Source: Acidobacteriota bacterium
Lineage (GTDB): Bacteria; Acidobacteriota; Blastocatellia; UBA7656
Assembly (NCBI GenBank): GCA_040754075.1
Contig: JBFMDH010000031.1
Coordinates: forward strand, 28,408-92,407
Direction of reading: 5' to 3'
Length of the DNA: 64,000 nt
The translations under genes and the position numbers were made by a program. Shown here piece by piece: positions 44,201-53,489 of the stretch. The notes under the pieces are model-generated. The model made no database searches, was not told where the DNA came from, and saw only the letters and a program-made list of their open reading frames with translations. Positions within the stretch are counted from its first letter, which is position 1. Every line of letters starts with the position of its first letter.

Positions 44201-45012
44201 ACCTGACTTTCCGGCGGTAACTTGAACGCCAGATAAGTGCCATCGCTGCGGACGCGAAAAAGCAAATCGGGAATGGCATTCAGCAGCGTTTGAATATTCA
44301 ATTGCGCCTTGAGCAATTCATAAGCGATTTGTTTGCGTTCATCAACCTCTTGATTGAGCAAGGCATTCTTTTCGGTTAGCTCAAGCTCAAGCAACTTGCT
44401 TGGCGTAACGTCTCTTTGCAGATTCCAGGCTCTTAGCAGATAGCCATTTTGAATTATGCCGAGAAAATCGTTGGAAAAATATTTCAGGTGGTTGTCTTTG
44501 TCATACCGGTGAGATTGATAATTGGTCAAATGATATCCGGAGCGAATAAATGCCTGTAATATTTTCAGATTTTGGGGGTCTGAGCGGGCGAATAAATCAC
44601 CGAATTTTGCTCCAACCCGCCCTTTCGTATCGGTAAAGCCATGCATGGTTGCCATCGCCGGATTGCATTCCGCTAAATAACCGTGCGCATAAAAATGCTC
44701 AATCTGTTGGTCTTCGGGTAAAGTGATGGGCATCGGTTCAGCGAGTTCAACGCGCCAGATGCCTTCGGCGCATTGGTCGATAAAGGCTTCATATTTTTCT
44801 TCGCAAGCCTTTAAGCTATCTTCAACCTGATGGGCTTTTTCGAGTTCATTGGTTAAAACAGCGCGCATCGGGTTGGGTTCCCGCTCTTTTAAGGACAGCA
44901 GATTTTCAAGGTCACGCCGGGCAGACAATTCGGCGCGCAGCTTTTCCAACTCCTGTTCAGCTTCGCGCAGCCTCACAAGCAGTTGAGCTTTGGTCTGCCG
45001 GGTATCAGCCAT
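41287..45012 (-). CDS. Hybrid histidine kinase with six PAS domains and a receiver
   Basis: A 1241-residue soluble kinase. A short N-terminal coiled coil (residues 5-85) precedes about six PAS/PAC units: YEAFIDQCAEGIWRVEL, LLNAIPDLLFRVRSDG, LARSSPVGIYRLDKTG, LARSSPVGIYCYQTDG, VIAEASVGVIMMYDTN and LRSIGDGVIATDTDER. The third and fourth are recent duplicates. The kinase core has GGIAHDFNNILAAVLGN (phosphorylated histidine), NLVLNARQSMPLGG and GSGLGLATAYSII. A C-terminal receiver ends it (ILVMDDEKIIRDML, VIMDLTVPGKMGGQEA, VIAKPFQ). No membrane segment is seen, so it senses an internal signal. AGGAG upstream supports ATG 45012. No response-regulator partner is adjacent. Confidence 0.93.
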   Translation of the reverse strand: MADTRQTKAQLLVRLREAEQELEKLRAELSARRDLENLLSLKEREPNPMRAVLTNELEKAHQVEDSLKACEEKYEAFIDQCAEGIWRVELAEPMPITLPEDQQIEHFYAHGYLAECNPAMATMHGFTDTKGRVGAKFGDLFARSDPQNLKILQAFIRSGYHLTNYQSHRYDKDNHLKYFSNDFLGIIQNGYLLRAWNLQRDVTPSKLLELELTEKNALLNQEVDERKQIAYELLKAQLNIQTLLNAIPDLLFRVRSDGTYLAFKLPPESQVFDNPPDLVGKTVYEVLPPEVARQAMHYITQALKTGAMQKFEYQLTAVGQAGWYEARVIASGKDEVIAIVRDITESKEAELGLRESEGRFQSLARSSPVGIYRLDKTGKCVYVNERWSEIVGISKTAALGYGWIKALHPDDREKMLQVARDTSRAGTDFHDEYRFQRPDGKTVWVYGQAVPERDAHGDLIGYVGTLTDITERVKSEQALRESEERFQALARSSPVGIYCYQTDGRFVYVNERWGEIVGLSREQAMGFGWVKTLHPDDREKVLKIGREATKTGSEISVEYRILRPDGRIVWIYGQAVPEYNNEGELIGFIGTLTDITERVKAEEALRESEARFRVIAEASVGVIMMYDTNSFLYVNPATEAITGYSREELLRMNPFDLMHPDYRGFAAKRFQSRLQGTTVEKSIEYKIVTKSGEERWVEFSVGDFINYQGKKVATATAFDITERKRAEELLAAEKERLSVTLRSIGDGVIATDTDERIVLINRVAEKLTGWKQEEAIGKPLNEIFHIINERTREIRESPVKKVLQTGKAVGMENRTLLIAKDGKEYPIADSGAPIHNRQSQIIGMVLVFRDTTEERKREEELLKASKLESIGILAGGIAHDFNNILAAVLGNISLAKRFIDADHKAYARLGESELATLRAKDLTQQLLTFAKGGAPVKKTISIAPLLRENISFALTGSNIQPTTNFQTGLWLTEIDEGQISQVIHNLVLNARQSMPLGGMIEISAINLDIHPNTLIQGIPIKPGHYLKIAIKDEGVGIAEEHLSKIFDPYFTTKQRGSGLGLATAYSIIKNHEGYIFVESQLGSGASFIIYLPALNKPAAETLASIESSASGKGKILVMDDEKIIRDMLNDMLVDLGYEFTGTASGEEAIAAYKDALQRHNPFNAVIMDLTVPGKMGGQEAVKKILEIDPRAKCIVSSGYSTAPVMADHKKFGFVEVIAKPFQISELSDVLHNVLSKPESLN

Positions 45013-45190
45013 TGGCTACTCCTTTAGCAACTCAACAAATTGATTAATAAAACTTCGATAAGGGGCAACAGGGAGAGAAGAATCTCTTGAAATTGACCCA
45101 GTAGGTGCTTCACAGTTTATCGGTTCACCACCCACCGGTCAATTGTAGATTTCAGGCGAATTCGCCATTTCTGTTTTTCAGGAAGGGTTA

Positions 45191-45230
45191 AAAAAAAAGG
45201 GCTTTTTCAAAAATTTTTGAAAAAGCCTTT
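45191..45230 (-). terminator. Rho-independent terminator of the 2-oxoglutarate dehydrogenase gene
   Basis: A 28-base perfect palindrome (GGCTTTTTCAAAAA and its complement, 45200-45227) is followed on the minus strand by CC and eight T (45198-45191). It lies 34 bases after the stop of the dehydrogenase gene and before the PAS kinase gene. Confidence 0.85.
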
Positions 45231-45263
45231 TGTGATTCAAAGCTAAATTGATAACCGGTGAGT

Positions 45264-48200
45264 TTAACCGAGGGCTTCTTTCACCAGTTTTCGTTGCTCC
45301 ATCATATGAATGGCGTGCGAGCCGGTCGCGGTGCTGGCGCTTGCCGGACGACCGATGTAGGCAAGCTGTTGATGCGTTGCTGATAACTCGCGCAATCGCG
45401 GTTCGATGAACGACCACGCGCCCTGATTTTTCGGTTCTTCCTGTACCCAGCGAACACTGACCGCTTTGGCATAGCGGGCGAGTTGTTCACTGATTAAATT
45501 TTTCGGAAAGGGATAGAGTTGTTCGAGCCGTAAAATTGCCGTCGTCCGGTCATTCAATTTTTTACGCTCTGCCGCCAGGTCATAATAAACCTTACCGCTA
45601 CACAGCAACACTTTGGTCACTTGTGTTGCATCGGCAAATCCATCATCGGCAAGCGCCGGTTGAAAGCCGCCGCTGATGAATTCATCAATCGGGGATGAGG
45701 CTTCCGGCAGTCTGAGCAGACTTTTCGGGGTAATCACCACCAGCGGTTTTGCCGTTTGTTTAGCCTGACGGCGCAACAGATGAAAATACTGCGCGGCATT
45801 CGTGCAATTGGCGACTTGAATATTATCACCGGCACAAAGTTGCAGGTAACGCTCGATGCGGGCGCTCGAATGCTCAGGTCCTTGACCTTCGTAACCGTGC
45901 GGCAATAACAACACGAGGCGCGATTTCTGTGTCCACTTCTCTTCGCCCGAAGCGATGAACTGATCAATGATGACCTGTGCGGCGTTGGCGAAATCGCCGA
46001 ACTGCGCTTCCCATAAAACCAGCGCATCGGGGGCGGCAATGCTGTAACCATACTCGAATCCCAGCACCCCGGTTTCCGAAAGCGGACTGTCATAAATAAA
46101 ACACTGCGCATTGTCGGAAGCCAGCAGCGTCAGCGGCGACCACTCTTCGCCGGTTCGCGTATCGGTAAACCCGGCATGGCGTTGACTGAAAGTGCCGCGC
46201 ACAGAATCTTGTCCGGTGAGTCTTACGGTCACGCCTTCAACTAAAAGCGAACCAAACGCCAAAGCCTCCGCCGTGCTCCAATCAACCAACCCACCAACCT
46301 CGATCATCTTGGCGCGCTTGGTCAGCAAGCCGACAACTTTGGGATTGAGATTAAAATTATGGGGCACGTGGGTGATGGTTTCGGCAATGGTTTTCAGTAC
46401 CGGATGCGCCACTCCGGTTTTGATGACTTCAATAGTTTGCGCTTCCGGTTTTGGCGCGGGAATGGTTATCTCTTTGCCCTGCTGTTCGATGATTTGTTTA
46501 GCGCCGAGTTGGGCATTTTCATAACGCCGCCAGCGTTCATCCATCAGCGATTTGATTTTCTCTTCGCTCATCGTCGCTTCTTTGATGAGCTTGCGCGCAT
46601 AGAGTTCGCGAACGCCGGGATGCTCTTTGATGCGTTGATACATCACCGGCTGTGTGTAGGTCGGTTCATCGCCTTCGTTGTGCCCGTGTTTGCGAAAACC
46701 GATGACATCTATCACCACGTCTTTTTGAAACTGCTGGCGATAATCCAACGCGATTTGCAAAACGTTGAAAGCCGCTTCCGGGTCGTCGCTGTTGACGTGA
46801 AAAATCGGCACTTGAATCATCTTGGCAATGTCGGTGCTGTAGGTCGATGAGCGTCCTTCTTCGGGCGGCGTGGTAAAGCCCAGTTGATTATTGGCAATGA
46901 GGTGAATGGTGCCGCCGGTTTTATAACCCGGCAGTTGTGACATATTCAAGGTTTCAGGCACCACGCCTTCGCCGGCAAACGCCGCGTCACCGTGAATCAA
47001 CACCGCGAGTCTGGTTAGAGGGTTATCGAGCGGCGCGGCATCCTGTTTGGCGCGCACCACGCCTTCAACCACCGGGTCAACAAATTCCAGATGGCTGGGA
47101 TTCGAGGCAACCGAAAGCGCCACCTGATGACCGTCGGCGGTCTCACGTATGCCGCTTGCGCCTTGATGATATTTCACATCGCCATAATCGCTCGGATATT
47201 TCGGATGAATCGAGCCTTCAAAAATCGTGAAGATGCGTTCGCAGAATTTGCCAATCACATTGGCGATGACATTCAATCTGCCGCGATGCGCCATACCGAC
47301 GGTGACATCGCGAACCCCGTAGCGCGCGGCGCTTTCAATCAATTGGTCTACAAGCGCGACAACCGTTTCATTGCCTTCGATGGAGAAACGTTTTTGACCG
47401 AGATATTTGGTGCCTAAGAAACGCTCGAAGAGTTCTGCGGAAATCAACTTCCAGAGAATTTGTTCTTTAGTTTGTGCCGGCACCTCAGGTTGCGGGCGTT
47501 CGATGCGCGAGCGAATCCATTCCTTCTCTTCGGGACCTTGAATGTTGCGATATTCGATGCCGACTTTGCCGCAATAAAACTCGCGCAGCATATCGACGAT
47601 TTCGCGAAGCGTTGCCGTGTCGCGGTCGCCGAGTCCGTCGGCGAAAAACTTTCTGTCCAAATCCCAGATCGTTAGTCCATAGGTTTCAATGTCCAGTTCT
47701 TTATGGTAACGAACATCTTTCCAGCCGAGCGGGTCAATGTCTGCAAGCAGATGTCCGCGCACGCGGTACGCATTGATGAGTTGCAGGACGCGCGATTGTT
47801 TGCGGGCTTCCTGTAACTCTTCGCCGATGATTGCCGGATTGATGTCAATCGCCCAGCGATAGGGACGGAAGGGAATTCCCAAATCAACAAAGATGCCTTC
47901 GTAAAATTCATGCTTGCCGCGCAGCATTTCATCAATGAGCGCCAGGAAAGCGCCCGACTCCGCGCCTTGAATAATGCGATGGTCATAGGTTGAAGTCGTG
48001 GTCATCACTTTGCTGATGCCGAGATGCGATAAAGCTTCTTGCGACATCGCCTGAAATTGCGGCGGGTATTCGATTGAACCCGTAGCGATGATTGCGCCTT
48101 GACCTTTCATCAGTCGCGGGTTTGAAGCTGTCGTGCCAATGGTTCCGGGATTGGTAAGGCTGATGGTGGTGCCTTGAAAATCGGCGACCTGCAATTTGTT

Positions 48201-49058
48201 ATCCCGCGCGCGGCGCACGATGTCATCATAAGCGCCGAGCAGTTGCGAAAAATTCAGGCGATTTGCGCCTTTGATGTTGGGAACCAGCAAGGTGCGCGAA
48301 CCATCTTTTTTGGTGACATCGACGGCAACACCGATGTTGACGTCTTGGTTGCGCAAGCGAAAGGCACCCGATTCGTCTTCAAAGTAAGCGTCGTTTAGTT
48401 GCGGGAATTTTTCCAGGGCTTTCAAAATCGCATAAGCCACGATGTGGGTGAAAGAGACTTTGCGCCCGCTGGCTTTGAGGAATTGGTTGATAAGACGGCG
48501 ATTTTCATCAAGTAATTTAACCGGAATTTCACGAAACGAAGTTGCGGTCGGCACCTGCAAACTCGCTTCCATATTTTCGGCGATGCGATAAGCGGGACCG
48601 CGTATCGGCAAGCGTTCGATTGGCTCGCTGACCGTTGTTGGCTGAGCGGTCGGTGTTGGCACTGGCGCGGGCGCGACAACGGGTTGCTCAACCGGCGCTA
48701 GAGGTTGTGGCGCAGAGGTTGGCGCGGTTGTCGTTTGCGCCGTGGCAGGCGCTGGGGATTCAACCGGCGCTTGCGGTTTAGCGGGTTCGCTTGCGACGCT
48801 GCCCCAGGCTCTTTCGGGTTCAGTTTGGACATCGCCGGTTTGAGGTGAGGGTTTAGCTGGTTCAATCGGTGCGCTGAACTGCGGCTCGGCGAAAGTACGA
48901 TTGGCGGCAAGCTCTTGAAAATAACCTTGCCATTCGTCGCCTATGGATAATGGATTTTGTTTAAACTGCTGCAATAAACTGATGACATAATCTGCATTGA
49001 CGCCGAATTCATCGGCAATTAATTGTTCAATATCGGTCTGTGGGCTTGGTTTACTCAT
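45264..49058 (-). CDS. kgd: Multifunctional 2-oxoglutarate dehydrogenase (E2-E1 fusion, KGD type)
   Basis: One 1264-residue polypeptide joins the succinyltransferase (E2) and decarboxylase (E1) parts of 2-oxoglutarate dehydrogenase, as in the mycobacterial KGD. Residues 1-55 are the E1 N-terminal segment (VNADYVISLLQQFKQNPLSI, EWQGYFQEL); 60-150 is a proline/alanine-rich linker; about 150-385 is the E2 catalytic domain with the active-site TYDHRIIQGAESGAFLA; the rest is the thiamine-diphosphate E1 (YGVRDVTVGMAHRGRLNV, GDAAFAGEGVVPETLNMS, RKHGHNEGDEPTYTQP, FSQRHAGFTD). No lipoyl domain is present, as in KGD. ATG 49058 is taken; TTG 49064 is closer to AAGGAAG and remains possible. It is a TCA-cycle enzyme. 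A strong terminator follows. Confidence 0.95.
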   Translation of the reverse strand: MSKPSPQTDIEQLIADEFGVNADYVISLLQQFKQNPLSIGDEWQGYFQELAANRTFAEPQFSAPIEPAKPSPQTGDVQTEPERAWGSVASEPAKPQAPVESPAPATAQTTTAPTSAPQPLAPVEQPVVAPAPVPTPTAQPTTVSEPIERLPIRGPAYRIAENMEASLQVPTATSFREIPVKLLDENRRLINQFLKASGRKVSFTHIVAYAILKALEKFPQLNDAYFEDESGAFRLRNQDVNIGVAVDVTKKDGSRTLLVPNIKGANRLNFSQLLGAYDDIVRRARDNKLQVADFQGTTISLTNPGTIGTTASNPRLMKGQGAIIATGSIEYPPQFQAMSQEALSHLGISKVMTTTSTYDHRIIQGAESGAFLALIDEMLRGKHEFYEGIFVDLGIPFRPYRWAIDINPAIIGEELQEARKQSRVLQLINAYRVRGHLLADIDPLGWKDVRYHKELDIETYGLTIWDLDRKFFADGLGDRDTATLREIVDMLREFYCGKVGIEYRNIQGPEEKEWIRSRIERPQPEVPAQTKEQILWKLISAELFERFLGTKYLGQKRFSIEGNETVVALVDQLIESAARYGVRDVTVGMAHRGRLNVIANVIGKFCERIFTIFEGSIHPKYPSDYGDVKYHQGASGIRETADGHQVALSVASNPSHLEFVDPVVEGVVRAKQDAAPLDNPLTRLAVLIHGDAAFAGEGVVPETLNMSQLPGYKTGGTIHLIANNQLGFTTPPEEGRSSTYSTDIAKMIQVPIFHVNSDDPEAAFNVLQIALDYRQQFQKDVVIDVIGFRKHGHNEGDEPTYTQPVMYQRIKEHPGVRELYARKLIKEATMSEEKIKSLMDERWRRYENAQLGAKQIIEQQGKEITIPAPKPEAQTIEVIKTGVAHPVLKTIAETITHVPHNFNLNPKVVGLLTKRAKMIEVGGLVDWSTAEALAFGSLLVEGVTVRLTGQDSVRGTFSQRHAGFTDTRTGEEWSPLTLLASDNAQCFIYDSPLSETGVLGFEYGYSIAAPDALVLWEAQFGDFANAAQVIIDQFIASGEEKWTQKSRLVLLLPHGYEGQGPEHSSARIERYLQLCAGDNIQVANCTNAAQYFHLLRRQAKQTAKPLVVITPKSLLRLPEASSPIDEFISGGFQPALADDGFADATQVTKVLLCSGKVYYDLAAERKKLNDRTTAILRLEQLYPFPKNLISEQLARYAKAVSVRWVQEEPKNQGAWSFIEPRLRELSATHQQLAYIGRPASASTATGSHAIHMMEQRKLVKEALG

Positions 49059-49197
49059 AGTCAAAATCTTCCTTCAAAGATAAGTGTAAAGTGTACTGCC
49101 CGACGACACGCTTCACAACTCTTACGGGGAGATTCAGGTCGATGAATGTTCATGCAAACTTGAAATCTGAAGGCGCTCGTTATAGGCTTGCCGCCGT

Positions 49198-49617
49198 ATG
49201 GACGACCGCGAGGAAATCAAACTTGCCAACACCGCTTTTTACCGCGCCATCGAATCGGGAATGATTGAGCGCATGGAAGGGTTATGGGAGCACGAAGAGT
49301 ATGTCTGTTGCGTGCATCCGGGTTGGGATCGCGTGGTGGGTTGGGCGAAAGTGCGCTATAGCTGGGAACAAATATTTGCCGGTGAACAAAGGATGCGTAT
49401 CTTTCCTACAGAGGTTTCCATCCATTATTCAGGCGAAGTGGCGTGGGTAAGCTGCATTGAAAATATTACGCTTTTTCAGGATACCAATTTCGATACCGTG
49501 CAGGCTGCGGCAACCAACCTTTTCATCCAACGTGGTGGCAAATGGCTTATGGTGCATCACCATGCTTCACCGATTCCGATGATATTGCCTGACTCGGAAT
49601 CCGACACCATTCAATGA
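49198..49617 (+). CDS. NTF2-like (SnoaL-type) protein
   Basis: A 139-residue NTF2-like protein: helix EEIKLANTAFYRAIESGMIERMEGLWE, then EEYVCCVHPGWDRVVGWAKVRYSW, and strands VAWVSCIENITLF and GGKWLMVHHHASPI. The order of elements is typical of DUF4440/SnoaL-like proteins that often have no known reaction. It starts 139 bases from the divergent dehydrogenase gene, with no strong ribosome site. A 13-base-pair hairpin follows its stop. Confidence 0.8.
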   Translation: MDDREEIKLANTAFYRAIESGMIERMEGLWEHEEYVCCVHPGWDRVVGWAKVRYSWEQIFAGEQRMRIFPTEVSIHYSGEVAWVSCIENITLFQDTNFDTVQAAATNLFIQRGGKWLMVHHHASPIPMILPDSESDTIQ

Positions 49618-49637
49618 ATTGCATCGTTGAGAGAGTG

Positions 49638-49678
49638 AGAAACGGTTGCCGGTTTATCAGGACTTGGCAACCGTTTCT
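49638..49678. terminator. 13-base-pair hairpin after the NTF2-like gene
   Basis: AGAAACGGTTGCC (49638-49650) is perfectly complementary to GGCAACCGTTTCT (49666-49678), with a 15-base loop. No T tract follows, so it may be a weak terminator or a repeat. The rest of the 560-base gap up to the receptor gene holds one further palindrome at 49906 and no gene that I can see. Confidence 0.5.
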
Positions 49679-49905
49679 GCATATGGAATGGTTCGAGCAC
49701 GCAATTGTGAAAAGCTGGCAAAGCGTCGAGCGGCTGCAAAACGGGGTCGTTGGCAAACTGACGAACGAATTGGCAAAACGGCTGCCCATCAGCTTTAGCC
49801 AAGCCGTATGACCTGAGCAGCCCTCTTTTAATGGGATTTCTCGCGGTTTTCAGCCGGTCACGCCAAAATCAAAATAACCGGTAATCAGGGGAAATGAGAT
49901 TCAAA

Positions 49906-49927
49906 ATTTTGGAGTAAAATCCAAAAT
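49906..49927. promoter_or_regulatory. Palindrome ATTTTGGA-6-TCCAAAAT upstream of the receptor gene
   Basis: ATTTTGGA (49906-49913) and its complement TCCAAAAT (49920-49927) flank six bases. It lies about 250 bases before the TonB-dependent receptor start, in an AT-rich region, and could be an operator. The role is inferred from symmetry and place. Confidence 0.35.
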
Positions 49928-50178
49928 ATCATTTTTTTTGACTGAAGCGAGGTTCCGACGGCGTCCGCTGTGCTTTATTTAAATGCTACAAAAACAGAAT
50001 TTAATCAAATGAACCCAAAAACCGCAGTGATGGAATGTTATTTGCTCGAATATGCCTCCAATCACTTTAATTAATGGGCAAAATCTCGAAAACTAGGTTG
50101 GTTCTCTGGCTCATTAACTCAGAGAAGAATTTAGCTAATAGTAAAATGTATACTAATACCCCTAATATGGAGGAAACT

Positions 50179-53100
50179 ATGTTGAAAAAAATCTACAGCA
50201 TCGTATTGCTGTTGGTTCTTGCAATCGGCTCGGTTGCGCCTGTCATGGCACAGGAAACCACGGGTTCGATTGAAGGAACGATTACCGATACCAGTGGAGC
50301 AGTTGTGCCGGGAGCGACGGTAAAAGTCGAAGGCGCAGCTTTCAACCGCACGATCACGACCGATGACAAAGGCTTCTATCGTGCAGCGCAGGTTCCACCG
50401 GGAACCTATAAAGTGACCGTCAGCGCCGGCAGCTTTGCGCCCGGACAGGCAGAAGATGTCACGGTTGTTCTCGGTAAAGCAACGGTTATTGATATCGCTT
50501 TGAAAGCGGGCGGCGTGCAGGAGCAGGTGAATGTCACCGGCAGCGACATTGCGCGTATTGACCCAACCGACAACAAGGTGCAGACCAACATCACCAGCAA
50601 AGTGATTGAATCGTTGCCGAAGGGACAAAATTTTACCAGCATTCTCAAACTTTCACCGGCAACCCGCCCGGAACCGATGAGCGGTCAGTTCCAAGTGGAC
50701 GGCGCTTCGGGTTCGGAAAACTCCTTCATCATTGATGGTCAGGAAGTCAGCAATTTCCGCACCGGCGTGATCAATCAAAACAATAACCTGCCGCTCGAAT
50801 TCGTTCAGGAAATTCAGATTAAAACCAGCGGTTTTGAAGCTGAATTCGGTGGCGCAACCGGCGGCGTGATTAACGTCGTGACCAAAGGCGGCAGCAATGC
50901 CTGGCATGGCAATTTCGGCTTGCACTTTGAAAACGATGAACTCACCGCCAGCAACCGTCCGTTCCTACAGGCATTCAGAAGCGGCACTGGTGCCAGCTTT
51001 GTACAGATCAACCAATTCCTGACCCCGCCGGAAGATAATTTCCAGAATTTCTACCCGGCAGCAACCCTGAGCGGTCCGGTCATCAAAGATCGCGTGTGGT
51101 TTTTGGCAAGCTATACGCCGCAATATCTTCTAACCACCCGCGAAACCAACTTCTTCTCTTCCGACCCGCGCACCAGAGTGCAGACGGATTCGGAAATTTA
51201 CCGCGCCAAACAGATTAACGAATACGCTTTTGGGCGACTCGACTGGGCGGCGTTGGATACGCTCCGCGTCACCGGAACCTACACCTGGAACCCCATTGTT
51301 GTCGATGGATTGCTACCGTTTGGCACGATTTCGATTGGTGGCGCGCCATCATCCGTAAACTTCGGCGGCACAACCGGCGTTCTCAGAGGACATCGTTTGT
51401 CCGAACGTCAAGGCGGTCGTCAAAATTCCAACAACATCACCACCAATGCGGTGTGGACGCCGACCAGTAAATTGGTTGGCAGCTTCCGTTTCTCGCGCGG
51501 ATTTTTGAACGAGAAGACCACCGGTTACTTAGTCCCGGACGTCACCCGCTACATCTGCGGCGGACAAGCACCTCCGGCTTCGGCGGGATGCGCGCAAGGT
51601 TTCCAGAACGTCACCAGCAACTCGCACAACAACTTTGACGTTTCCAAAAAGACCAACTTTGAAGGCGATGTCAGCTATCTGCTCAGCGGTTTCGCCGGAC
51701 GTCACGAATTCAAAGGCGGTTACGGACATTCAAAGATTGAAAACGACGTTGACAACAGCAATACCGCTGATTTCGGCGTGGTTTCGCTCTCCTATGGCTT
51801 CTCTATCGCCGACGTCTCCGGCGTTGACCTGCCGTCATCTCCCGGAGCGATTGGCGCTGGACTCTTGCAGCGTTTTGCCAGAAAAGGTACTGCCAGCAAC
51901 ACCGCTCAGTCCATTTATGTGCAAGACAAATGGCAGCCGACCAGCCGCCTGTCAATCAACGCCGGTGTGCGCTTTGAAAAAGAAGACCTGCCGTCGTTCA
52001 ACGGTTTTGCGCCGCCGATTAACTTCGGTTGGGGTGATAAGATCGTGCCGCGTATTGGCGGCGCTTACGATCTCTTAGGCAATGGCAAAACCAAACTGTT
52101 TGCCAGCTATGGTGAATACACCGACCGCTTGAAATTTGAACTGCCGCGCGGTTCATTCGGCGGCGAATTCTTCCGCAACGACTATTTTGAAATCTTCCCG
52201 GGTGAGCGCTTCGACACCTATACGAAAGCTCTCATCCTCGGCAGCACGGTTGATCAATTTGGCGGAAACTGCCCGATCAACGTCCCGGGTGCCAGAACCC
52301 GATGCCAGCTTGACTTCCGCATCGCCTCGAACAACCCGGACGCGACCATTTTCGACGGTCAGGTTGACCCCAATCTGAAAGAGTTCCGTCAACGCGAATT
52401 CACCGTTGGTGTCGAACATCAATTGACCGAGAAGATGCTTGTCAGAGCCCGTTACAGTCACAAGAACGTCCTGGACGCGATTGAAGACGCAGGCTTCCCG
52501 AACGCTCAGGGCAGTGAAGCTTACATTATCGGAAATCCGGGCAGCGGCTTGCACCTGGATGTTGCGAATCAGTTTGGCTTTGCCAAAGTCGCGTCACCCA
52601 AGCGCGTTTATGACGCTGTAGAAGTTGTCTTTGACCGTCGTTTGGCGAACCACTTCTTCTATAACCTTGCCTACACCTGGAGCCGTCTCTATGGCAATTA
52701 CTCAGGACTGGCAAGCTCTGACGAACTCGGTCGCACTTCACCGGGCGTCAACCGCTTCTTCGACCTGCCGTTTGCCGGCTTTGCCACCACGGGTGAACCC
52801 GATGATGGTCGCCTGCCGACAGATCGTCCGCATGTTTTCAATGCGTTTGGCGGTTACAACTGGAACTGGTGGGGCAGCGCCAAGAACACCACTGAATTCG
52901 GGTTCTTTACGACTGCTCAATCCGGCACCCCGCTCACCACTTTCGTCAACCTCTATAACGTCGCACAGACGATTCTCAATGGACGTGGTGATTTGGGCAG
53001 AACGGAAGCTTTCACACAGACTGACTTCAACGTTTCGCACAAGATCAGACTCACAGAAAGCTCGACCTTGGCGTTTGATTTCAACGTCATCAACCTCTTC

Positions 53101-53340
53101 GATGAAAGCAACGTCCTGCAAGTGCAGAGAACTTTCGGCGCTGTGACACTGGGCGGCAACCTGGGTCTTGGTGATGAACCGACAACGATTAACAAATTGT
53201 TGACCGGTGGTATCCGGGATCAAATCCTTACCTACTTGAACGCGGCATCGAATCCTGAACGCAAGCAAACCAGTTATGGTCTGCCAACCACCTTCCAGGG
53301 TGCGCGTTCGGTTCGTCTCGGCGTTCGCTACACCTTCTAA
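50179..53340 (+). CDS. Oar-like TonB-dependent receptor
   Basis: A 1053-residue outer-membrane protein. Signal peptide (KKIYSIVLLLVLAIGSVAPVMA), then a carboxypeptidase-regulatory (CarboxypepD_reg) domain at about residues 25-110 (TGSIEGTITDTSGAVVPGATV), the TonB plug with LPKGQNFTSILKLSP and GQFQVDGASGSENSFIIDG, and a large barrel with a final aromatic strand (SVRLGVRYTF). Such receptors are numerous in acidobacteria; ligands are unknown. GGAGGA just upstream supports ATG 50179; an in-frame ATG at 50074 precedes it without a ribosome site. A strong terminator follows the stop. Confidence 0.92.
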   Translation: MLKKIYSIVLLLVLAIGSVAPVMAQETTGSIEGTITDTSGAVVPGATVKVEGAAFNRTITTDDKGFYRAAQVPPGTYKVTVSAGSFAPGQAEDVTVVLGKATVIDIALKAGGVQEQVNVTGSDIARIDPTDNKVQTNITSKVIESLPKGQNFTSILKLSPATRPEPMSGQFQVDGASGSENSFIIDGQEVSNFRTGVINQNNNLPLEFVQEIQIKTSGFEAEFGGATGGVINVVTKGGSNAWHGNFGLHFENDELTASNRPFLQAFRSGTGASFVQINQFLTPPEDNFQNFYPAATLSGPVIKDRVWFLASYTPQYLLTTRETNFFSSDPRTRVQTDSEIYRAKQINEYAFGRLDWAALDTLRVTGTYTWNPIVVDGLLPFGTISIGGAPSSVNFGGTTGVLRGHRLSERQGGRQNSNNITTNAVWTPTSKLVGSFRFSRGFLNEKTTGYLVPDVTRYICGGQAPPASAGCAQGFQNVTSNSHNNFDVSKKTNFEGDVSYLLSGFAGRHEFKGGYGHSKIENDVDNSNTADFGVVSLSYGFSIADVSGVDLPSSPGAIGAGLLQRFARKGTASNTAQSIYVQDKWQPTSRLSINAGVRFEKEDLPSFNGFAPPINFGWGDKIVPRIGGAYDLLGNGKTKLFASYGEYTDRLKFELPRGSFGGEFFRNDYFEIFPGERFDTYTKALILGSTVDQFGGNCPINVPGARTRCQLDFRIASNNPDATIFDGQVDPNLKEFRQREFTVGVEHQLTEKMLVRARYSHKNVLDAIEDAGFPNAQGSEAYIIGNPGSGLHLDVANQFGFAKVASPKRVYDAVEVVFDRRLANHFFYNLAYTWSRLYGNYSGLASSDELGRTSPGVNRFFDLPFAGFATTGEPDDGRLPTDRPHVFNAFGGYNWNWWGSAKNTTEFGFFTTAQSGTPLTTFVNLYNVAQTILNGRGDLGRTEAFTQTDFNVSHKIRLTESSTLAFDFNVINLFDESNVLQVQRTFGAVTLGGNLGLGDEPTTINKLLTGGIRDQILTYLNAASNPERKQTSYGLPTTFQGARSVRLGVRYTF

Positions 53341-53364
53341 ACGGCAAGTCATTTGCCATAACTC

Positions 53365-53395
53365 AAAAGCCCATCCAGCAATGGATGGGCTTTTT
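53365..53395 (+). terminator. Rho-independent terminator of the TonB-dependent receptor gene
   Basis: GCCCATCC (53369-53376) pairs with GGATGGGC (53383-53390), with flanking A and T tracts (AAAA before, TTTTT after) and a six-base loop. It lies 25 bases after the receptor stop codon. Confidence 0.92.
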
Positions 53396-53489
53396 AATTT
53401 TTAATCTGAAAGTTAGGCAACGCTTGATGATTGAATGTCGGGCAACTTTCTCATCTGCTCAATATCGAACTGCTCCAGAAAATTGCCAG

